From Apostichopus japonicus (taxonomy: Eukaryota > Echinodermata > Holothuroidea > Aspidochirotida > Stichopodidae): a stretch of DNA of 64,000 nt. Positions 53,601-62,600 of the stretch are shown here, in pieces (within the stretch, counting starts at the first letter, position 1; every line of letters begins with the position of its first letter). The notes under the pieces were generated by a model. That model saw only the letters and a program-made list of their open reading frames with translations. It did not search any database and was not told where the DNA came from. Location: the NCBI RefSeq assembly GCF_037975245.1, contig NC_092564.1, positions 24,364,484 through 24,428,483 on the forward strand, given 5' to 3'. The translations under genes and the position numbers were made by a program.

Positions 53601-56600
53601 TCGTTTTCCCTACGGAGCTGGTCTCCTTCACAGCTGTCGAGGAAGAGGTTGTTTCCACGGTACTAGAGGAAGTTGTTGTCTCGGAACCTGTAGTAGAACT
53701 CTCTGTGGATACGGTGGTAGACTCTGTGTTAGTCGTCTCGGCTGAGGATGTCAATCCTTCTGTCGATGTAGACTCACTTGTCACTCTTTCAGAGGTAGAA
53801 GATGTAGTGCTGGCTTGACTAGATGAAGCCTGGCTTGTAACCTCTGGGCTGCTACTTGCTGAAACCGTTGTCAGTGTGGTTGAAGCCTCCGGAGTAGTGC
53901 TGGTACTCTCCTCGGTGCTGATCGATTTCGCTGATGAAATAGCTGTCGTCTCGGAACTAGTTTCAGCTGTCGTGGTCAAGGCAGAAGAAGTAGATTCCAG
54001 AGATGTTGTTAGCTCAGTTGTTTCAACAGTTGTCTGATATGGAGTGGTCGTTTTCCCTACGGAGCTGGTCTCCTTCACAGCTGTCGAGTAAGAGGTTGTT
54101 TCCACGGTACTAGAGGAAGGTCCTGTTGTCTCGGAACCTGTAGTAGAACTCTCTGTGGATACGGTGGTAGACTCTGTGTTAGTCGTTTCGGCTGAGGATG
54201 TCAATCCTTCTGTCGATGTAGACTCACTTGTCACTCTTTCAGAGGTAGCAGATGTAGTGCTGGCTTGACTAGATGAAGCCTGGCTTGTAACCTCTGGGCT
54301 GCTACTTGCTGAAACCGTTGTCAGTGTGGTTGAAGCCTCCGGAGTAGTGCTGGCACTCTCCTCGGTGCTGATCGATTTCGATGAAGAAATAGCTGTCGTC
54401 TCGGAATTAGTTTCAGCTGTCGTGGTCAAGGCAGAAGAAGTAGATTCCAGAGATGTTGTTAGCTCAGTTGTTTCAACAGTTGTCTGATATGGAGTGGTCG
54501 TTTTCCCTACGGAGCTGGTCTCCTTCACAGCTGTCGAGGAAGAGGTTGTTTCCACGGTACTAGAGGAAGTTGTTGTCTCGGAACCTGTAGTAGAACTCTC
54601 TGTGGATACGGTGGTAGACTCTGTGTTAGTCGTCTCGGCTGAGGATGTCAATCCTTCTGTCGATGTAGACTCACTTGTCACTCTTTCAGAGGTAGAAGAT
54701 GTAGTGCTGGCTTGACTAGATGAAGCCTGGCTTGTAACCTCTGGGCTGCTACTTGCTGAAACCGTTGTCAGTGTGGTTGAAGCCTCCGGAGTAGTGCTGG
54801 TACTCTCCTCGGTGCTGATCGATTTCGCTGATGAAATAGCTGTCGTCTCGGAACTAGTTTCAGCTGTCGTGGTCAAGGCAGAAGAAGTAGATTCCAGAGA
54901 TGTTGTTAGCTCAGTTGTTTCAACAGTTGTCTGATATGGAGTGGTCGTTTTCCCTACGGAGCTGGTCTCCTTCACAGCTGTCGAGTAAGAGGTTGTTTCC
55001 ACGGTACTAGAGGAAGGTCCTGTTGTCTCGGAACCTGTAGTAGAACTCTCTGTGGATACGGTGGTAGAATCTGTGTTAGTCGTCTCGGCTGAGGATGTCA
55101 ATCCTTCTGTCGATGTAGACTCACTTGTCACTCTTTCAGAGGTAGCAGATGTAGTGCTGGCTTGACTAGATGAAGCCTGGCTTGTAACCTCTGGGCTGCT
55201 ACTTGCTGAAACCGTTGTCAGTGTGGTTGAAGCCTCCGGAGTAGTGCTGGTACTCTTCTCGGTGCTGATCGATTTCGATGAAGAAATAGCTGTCGTCTCG
55301 GAACTAGTTTCAGCTGTTGTGGTCAAGGCAGAAGAAGTAGATTCCAGAGATGTTGTTAGCTCAGTTGTTTCAACAGTTGCCTGATATGGAGTGGTCGTTT
55401 CCCCTACGGAGCTGGTCTCCTTCACAGCTGTCGAGTAAGAGGTTGTTTCCACGGTACTAGAGGAAGGTCCTGTTGTCTCGGAACCTGTAGTAGAACTCTC
55501 TGTGGATACGGTGGTAGACTCTGTGTTAGTCGTCTCGGCTGAGGATGTCAATCCTTCTGTCGATGTAGACTCACTTGTCACTCTTTCAGAGGTAGCAGAT
55601 GTAGTGCTAGATGAAGACTCTGTGTTAGTCGTCTCAACAGAGGATGTCAATCCTTCTGTCGATGTGGACTCACTTGACACTCTTTCAGAGGTAGCAGATG
55701 TAGTGCTAGATGAAGACTCTGTGTTAGTCGTCTCGGCTGAGGATGTCAATCCTTCTGTCGATGTAGACTCACTTGTCACTCTTTCAGAGGTAGCAGATGT
55801 AGTGCTGGCTTGACTAGATGAAGCCTGGCTTGTAACCTCTGGGCTGCTACTTGCTGAAACCGTTGTCAGTGTGGTTGAAGCCTCCGGAGTAGTGCTGGTA
55901 CTCTCCTCGGTGCTGATCGATTTCGATGAAGAAATAGCTGTCGTCTCGGAACTAGTTTCAGCTGTTGTGGTCAAGGCAGAAGAAGTAGATTCCAGAGATG
56001 TTGTTAGCTCAGTTGTTTCAACAGTTGTCTGATACGGAGTGGTCGTTTCCCCTACGGAGCTGGTCTCCTTCACAGCTGTCGAGTAAGAGGTTGTTTCCAC
56101 GGTACTAGAGGAAGGTCCTGTTGTCTCGGAACCTGTAGTAGAACTCTCTGTGGATACGGTGGTAGACTCTGTGTTAGTCGTTTCGGCTGAGGATGTCAAT
56201 CCTTCTGTCGATGTAGACTCACTTGTCACTCTTTCAGAGGTAGCAGATGTAGTGCTGGCTTGACTAGATGAAGCCTGGCTTGTAACCTCTGGGCTGCTAC
56301 TTGCTGAAACCGTTGTCAGTGTGGTTGAAGCCTCCGGAGTAGTGCTGGCACTCTCCTCGGTGCTGATCGATTTCGATGAAATAGCTGTCGTCTCGGAACT
56401 AGTTTCAGCTGTCGTGGTCAAGGCAGAAGAAGTAGATTCCAGAGATGTTGTTAGCTCAGTTGTTTCAACAGTTGTCTGATATGGAGTGGTCGTTTTCCCT
56501 ACGGAGCTGGTCTCCTTCACAGCTGTCGAGGAAGAGGTTGTTTCCACGGTACTAGAGGAAGTTGTTGTCTCGGAACCTGTAGTAGAACTCTCTGTGGATA

Positions 56601-59600
56601 CGGTGGTAGACTCTGTGTTAGTCGTCTCGGCTGAGGATGTCAATCCTTCTGTCGATGTAGACTCACTTGTTACTCTTTCAGAGGTAGAAGATGTAGTGCT
56701 GGCTTGACTAGATGAAGCCTGGCTTGTAACCTCTGGGCTGCTACTTGCTGAAACCGTTGTCAGTGTGGTTGAAGCCTCCGGAGTAGTGCTGGTACTCTCC
56801 TCGGTGCTGATCGATTTCGCTGATGAAATAGCTGTCGTCTCGGAACTAGTTTCAGCTGTCGTGGTCAAGGCAGAAGAAGTAGATTCCAGAGATGTTGTTA
56901 GCTCAGTTGTTTCAACAGTTGTCTGATATGGAGTGGTCGTTTTCCCTACGGAGCTGGTCTCCTTCACAGCTGTCGAGTAAGAGGTTGTTTCCACGGTACT
57001 AGAGGAAGGTCCTGTTGTCTCGGAACCTGTAGTAGAACTCTCTGTGGATACGGTGGTAGAATCTGTGTTAGTCGTCTCGGCTGAGGATGTCAATCCTTCT
57101 GTCGATGTAGACTCACTTGTCACTCTTTCAGAGGTAGCAGATGTAGTGCTAGATGAAGACTCTGTGTTAGTCGTCTCAACAGAGGATGTCAATCCTTCTG
57201 TCGATGTGGACTCACTTGACACTCTTTCAGAGGTAGCAGATGTAGTGCTAGATGAAGACTCTGTGTTAGTCGTCTCGGCTGAGGATGTCAATCCTTCTGT
57301 CGATGTAGACTCACTTGTCACTCTTTCAGAGGTAGCAGATGTAGTGCTGGCTTGACTAGATGAAGCCTGGCTTGTAACCTCTGGGCTGCTACTTGCTGAA
57401 ACCGTTGTCAGTGTGGTTGAAGCCTCCGGAGTAGTGCTGGTACTCTTCTCGGTGCTGATCGATTTCGATGAAGAAATAGCTGTCGTCTCGGAACTAGTTT
57501 CAGCTGTTGTGGTCAAGGCAGAAGAAGTAGATTCCAGAGATGTTGTTAGCTCAGTTGTTTCAACAGTTGCCTGATATGGAGTGGTCGTTTCCCCTACGGA
57601 GCTGGTCTCCTTCACAGCTGTCGAGTAAGAGGTTGTTTCCACGGTACTAGAGGAAGGTCCTGTTGTCTCGGAACCTGTAGTAGAACTCTCTGTGGATACG
57701 GTGGTAGACTCTGTGTTAGTCGTCTCGGCTGAGGATGTCAATCCTTCTGTCGATGTAGACTCACTTGTCACTCTTTCAGAGGTAGCAGATGTAGTGCTAG
57801 ATGAAGACTCTGTGTTAGTCGTCTCAACAGAGGATGTCAATCCTTCTGTCGATGTGGACTCACTTGACACTCTTTCAGAGGTAGCAGATGTAGTGCTAGA
57901 TGAAGACTCTGTGTTAGTCGTCTCGGCTGAAGATGTCAATCCTTCTGTCGATGTAGACTCACTTGTCACTCTTTCAGAGGTAGCAGATGTAGTGCTGGCT
58001 TGACTAGATGAAGCCTGGCTTGTAACCTCTGGGCTGCTACTTGCTGAAACCGTTGTCAGTGTGGTTGAAGCCTCCGGAGTAGTGCTGGTACTCTCCTCGG
58101 TGCTGATCGATTTCGATGAAGAAATAGCTGTCGTCTCGGAACTAGTTTCAGCTGTTGTGGTCAAGGCAGAAGAAGTAGATTCCAGAGATGTTGTTAGCTC
58201 AGTTGTTTCAACAGTTGTCTGATATGGAGTGGTCGTTTCCCCTACGGAGCTGGTCTCCTTCACAGCTGTCGAGTAAGAGGTTGTTTCCACGGTACTAGAG
58301 GAAGGTCCTGTTGTCTCGGAACCTGTAGTAGAACTCTCTGTGGATACGGTGGTAGACTCTGTGTTAGTCGTTTCGGCTGAGGATGTCAATCCTTCTGTCG
58401 ATGTAGACTCACTTGTCACTCTTTCAGAGGTAGCAGATGTAGTGCTGGCTTGACTAGATGAAGCCTGGCTTGTAACCTCTGGGCTGCTACTTGCTGAAAC
58501 CGTTGTCAGTGTGGTTGAAGCCTCCGGAGTAGTGCTGGCACTCTCCTCGGTGCTGATCGATTTCGATGAAGAAATAGCTGTCGTCTCGGAACTAGTTTCA
58601 GCTGTCGTGGTCAAGGCAGAAGAAGTAGATTCCAGAGATGTTGTTAGCTCAGTTGTTTCAACAGTTGTCTGATATGGAGTGGTCGTTTTCCCTACGGAGC
58701 TGGTCTCCTTCACAGCTGTCGAGGAAGAGGTTGTTTCCACGGTACTAGAGGAAGTTGTTGTCTCGGAACCTGTAGTAGAACTCTCTGTGGATACGGTGGT
58801 AGACTCTGTGTTAGTCGTCTCGGCTGAGGATGTCAATCCTTCTGTCGATGTAGACTCACTTGTCACTCTTTCAGAGGTAGAAGATGTAGTGCTGGCTTGA
58901 CTAGATGAAGCCTGTCTTGTAACCTCTGGGCTGCTACTTGCTGAAACCGTTGTCAGTGTGGTTGAAGCCTCCGGAGTAGTGCTGGTACTCTCCTCGGTGC
59001 TGATCGATTTCGATGAAGAAATAGCTGTCGTCTCGGAACTAGTTTCAGCTGTTGTGGTCAAGGCAGAAGAAGTAGATTCCAGAGATGTTGTTAGCTCAGT
59101 TGTTTCAACAGTTGTCTGATATGGAGTGGTCGTTTCCCCTACGGAGCTGGTCTCCTTCACAGCTGTCGAGTAAGAGGTTGTTTCCACGGTACTAGAGGAA
59201 GGTCCTGTTGTCTCGGAACCTGTAGTAGAACTCTCTGTGGATACGGTGGTAGACTCTGTGTTAGTCGTTTCGGCTGAGGATGTCAATCCTTCTGTCGATG
59301 TAGACTCACTTGTCACTCTTTCAGAGGTAGCAGATGTAGTGCTGGCTTGACTAGATGAAGCCTGGCTTGTAACCTCTGGGCTGCTACTTGCTGAAACCGT
59401 TGTCAGTGTGGTTGAAGCCTCCGGAGTAGTGCTGGCACTCTCCTCGGTGCTGATCGATTTCGATGAAGAAATAGCTGTCGTCTCGGAACTAGTTTCAGCT
59501 GTCGTGGTCAAGGCAGAAGAAGTAGATTCCAGAGATGTTGTTAGCTCAGTTGTTTCAACAGTTGTCTGATATGGAGTGGTCGTTTTCCCTACGGAGCTGG

Positions 59601-62600
59601 TCTCCTTCACAGCTGTCGAGGAAGAGGTTGTTTCCACGGTACTAGAGGAAGTTGTTGTCTCGGAACCTGTAGTAGAACTCTCTGTGGATACGGTGGTAGA
59701 CTCTGTGTTAGTCGTCTCGGCTGAGGATGTCAATCCTTCTGTCGATGTAGACTCACTTGTCACTCTTTCAGAGGTAGAAGATGTAGTGCTGGCTTGACTA
59801 GATGAAGCCTGGCTTGTAACCTCTGGGCTGCTACTTGCTGAAACCGTTGTCAGTGTGGTTGAAGCCTCCGGAGTAGTGCTGGTACTCTCCTCGGTGCTGA
59901 TCGATTTCGCTGATGAAATAGCTGTCGTCTCGGAACTAGTTTCAGCTGTCGTGGTCAAGGCAGAAGAAGTAGATTCCAGAGATGTTGTTAGCTCAGTTGT
60001 TTCAACAGTTGTCTGATATGGAGTGGTCGTTTTCCCTACGGAGCTGGTCTCCTTCACAGCTGTCGAGTAAGAGGTTGTTTCCACGGTACTAGAGGAAGGT
60101 CCTGTTGTCTCGGAACCTGTAGTAGAACTCTCTGTGGATACGGTGGTAGAATCTGTGTTAGTCGTCTCGGCTGAGGATGTCAATCCTTCTGTCGATGTAG
60201 ACTCACTTGTCACTCTTTCAGAGGTAGCAGATGTAGTGCTAGATGAAGACTCTGTGTTAGTCGTCTCAACAGAGGATGTCAATCCTTCTGTCGATGTGGA
60301 CTCACTTGACACTCTTTCAGAGGTAGCAGATGTAGTGCTAGATGAAGACTCTGTGTTAGTCGTCTCGGCTGAGGATGTCAATCCTTCTGTCGATGTAGAC
60401 TCACTTGTCACTCTTTCAGAGGTAGCAGATGTAGTGCTGGCTTGACTAGATGAAGCCTGGCTTGTAACCTCTGGGCTGCTACTTGCTGAAACCGTTGTCA
60501 GTGTGGTTGAAGCCTCCGGAGTAGTGCTGGTACTCTTCTCGGTGCTGATCGATTTCGATGAAGAAATAGCTGTCGTCTCGGAACTAGTTTCAGCTGTTGT
60601 GGTCAAGGCAGAAGAAGTAGATTCCAGAGATGTTGTTAGCTCAGTTGTTTCAACAGTTGCCTGATATGGAGTGGTCGTTTCCCCTACGGAGCTGGTCTCC
60701 TTCACAGCTGTCGAGTAAGAGGTTGTTTCCACGGTACTAGAGGAAGGTCCTGTTGTCTCGGAACCTGTAGTAGAACTCTCTGTGGATACGGTGGTAGACT
60801 CTGTGTTAGTCGTCTCGGCTGAGGATGTCAATCCTTCTGTCGATGTAGACTCACTTGTCACTCTTTCAGAGGTAGCAGATGTAGTGCTAGATGAAGACTC
60901 TGTGTTAGTCGTCTCAACAGAGGATGTCAATCCTTCTGTCGATGTGGACTCACTTGACACTCTTTCAGAGGTAGCAGATGTAGTGCTAGATGAAGACTCT
61001 GTGTTAGTCGTCTCGGCTGAAGATGTCAATCCTTCTGTCGATGTAGACTCACTTGTCACTCTTTCAGAGGTAGCAGATGTAGTGCTGGCTTGACTAGATG
61101 AAGCCTGGCTTGTAACCTCTGGGCTGCTACTTGCTGAAACCGTTGTCAGTGTGGTTGAAGCCTCCGGAGTAGTGCTGGTACTCTCCTCGGTGCTGATCGA
61201 TTTCGATGAAGAAATAGCTGTCGTCTCGGAACTAGTTTCAGCTGTTGTGGTCAAGGCAGAAGAAGTAGATTCCAGAGATGTTGTTAGCTCAGTTGTTTCA
61301 ACAGTTGTCTGATATGGAGTGGTCGTTTCCCCTACGGAGCTGGTCTCCTTCACAGCTGTCGAGTAAGAGGTTGTTTCCACGGTACTAGAGGAAGGTCCTG
61401 TTGTCTCGGAACCTGTAGTAGAACTCTCTGTGGATACGGTGGTAGACTCTGTGTTAGTCGTTTCGGCTGAGGATGTCAATCCTTCTGTCGATGTAGACTC
61501 ACTTGTCACTCTTTCAGAGGTAGCAGATGTAGTGCTGGCTTGACTAGATGAAGCCTGGCTTGTAACCTCTGGGCTGCTACTTGCTGAAACCGTTGTCAGT
61601 GTGGTTGAAGCCTCCGGAGTAGTGCTGGCACTCTCCTCGGTGCTGATCGATTTCGATGAAGAAATAGCTGTCGTCTCGGAACTAGTTTCAGCTGTCGTGG
61701 TCAAGGCAGAAGAAGTAGATTCCAGAGATGTTGTTAGCTCAGTTGTTTCAACAGTTGTCTGATATGGAGTGGTCGTTTTCCCTACGGAGCTGGTCTCCTT
61801 CACAGCTGTCGAGGAAGAGGTTGTTTCCACGGTACTAGAGGAAGTTGTTGTCTCGGAACCTGTAGTAGAACTCTCTGTGGATACGGTGGTAGACTCTGTG
61901 TTAGTCGTCTCGGCTGAGGATGTCAATCCTTCTGTCGATGTAGACTCACTTGTCACTCTTTCAGAGGTAGAAGATGTAGTGCTGGCTTGACTAGATGAAG
62001 CCTGGCTTGTAACCTCTGGGCTGCTACTTGCTGAAACCGTTGTCAGTGTGGTTGAAGCCTCCGGAGTAGTGCTGGTACTCTCCTCGGTGCTGATCGATTT
62101 CGCTGATGAAATAGCTGTCGTCTCGGAACTAGTTTCAGCTGTCGTGGTCAATGCAGAAGAAGTAGATTCCAGAGATGTTGTTAGCTCAGTTGTTTCAACA
62201 GTTGTCTGATATGGAGTGGTCGTTTTCCCTACGGAGCTGGTCTCCTTCACAGCTGTCGAGTAAGAGGTTGTTTCCACGGTACTAGAGGAAGGTCCTGTTG
62301 TCTCGGAACCTGTAGTAGAACTCTCTGTGGATACGGTGGTAGAATCTGTGTTAGTCGTTTCGGCTGAGGATGTCAATCCTTCTGTCGATGTAGATTCACT
62401 TGTCACTCTTTCAGAGGTAGCAGATGTAGTGCTGGCTTGACTAGATGAAGCCTGGCTTGTAACCTCTGGGCTGCTACTTGCTGAAACCGTTGTCAGTGTG
62501 GTTGAAGCCTCCGGAGTAGTGCTGGCACTCTCCTCGGTGCTGATCGATTTCGCTGATGAAATAGCTGTCGTCTCGGAACTAGTTTCAGCTGTCGTGGTCA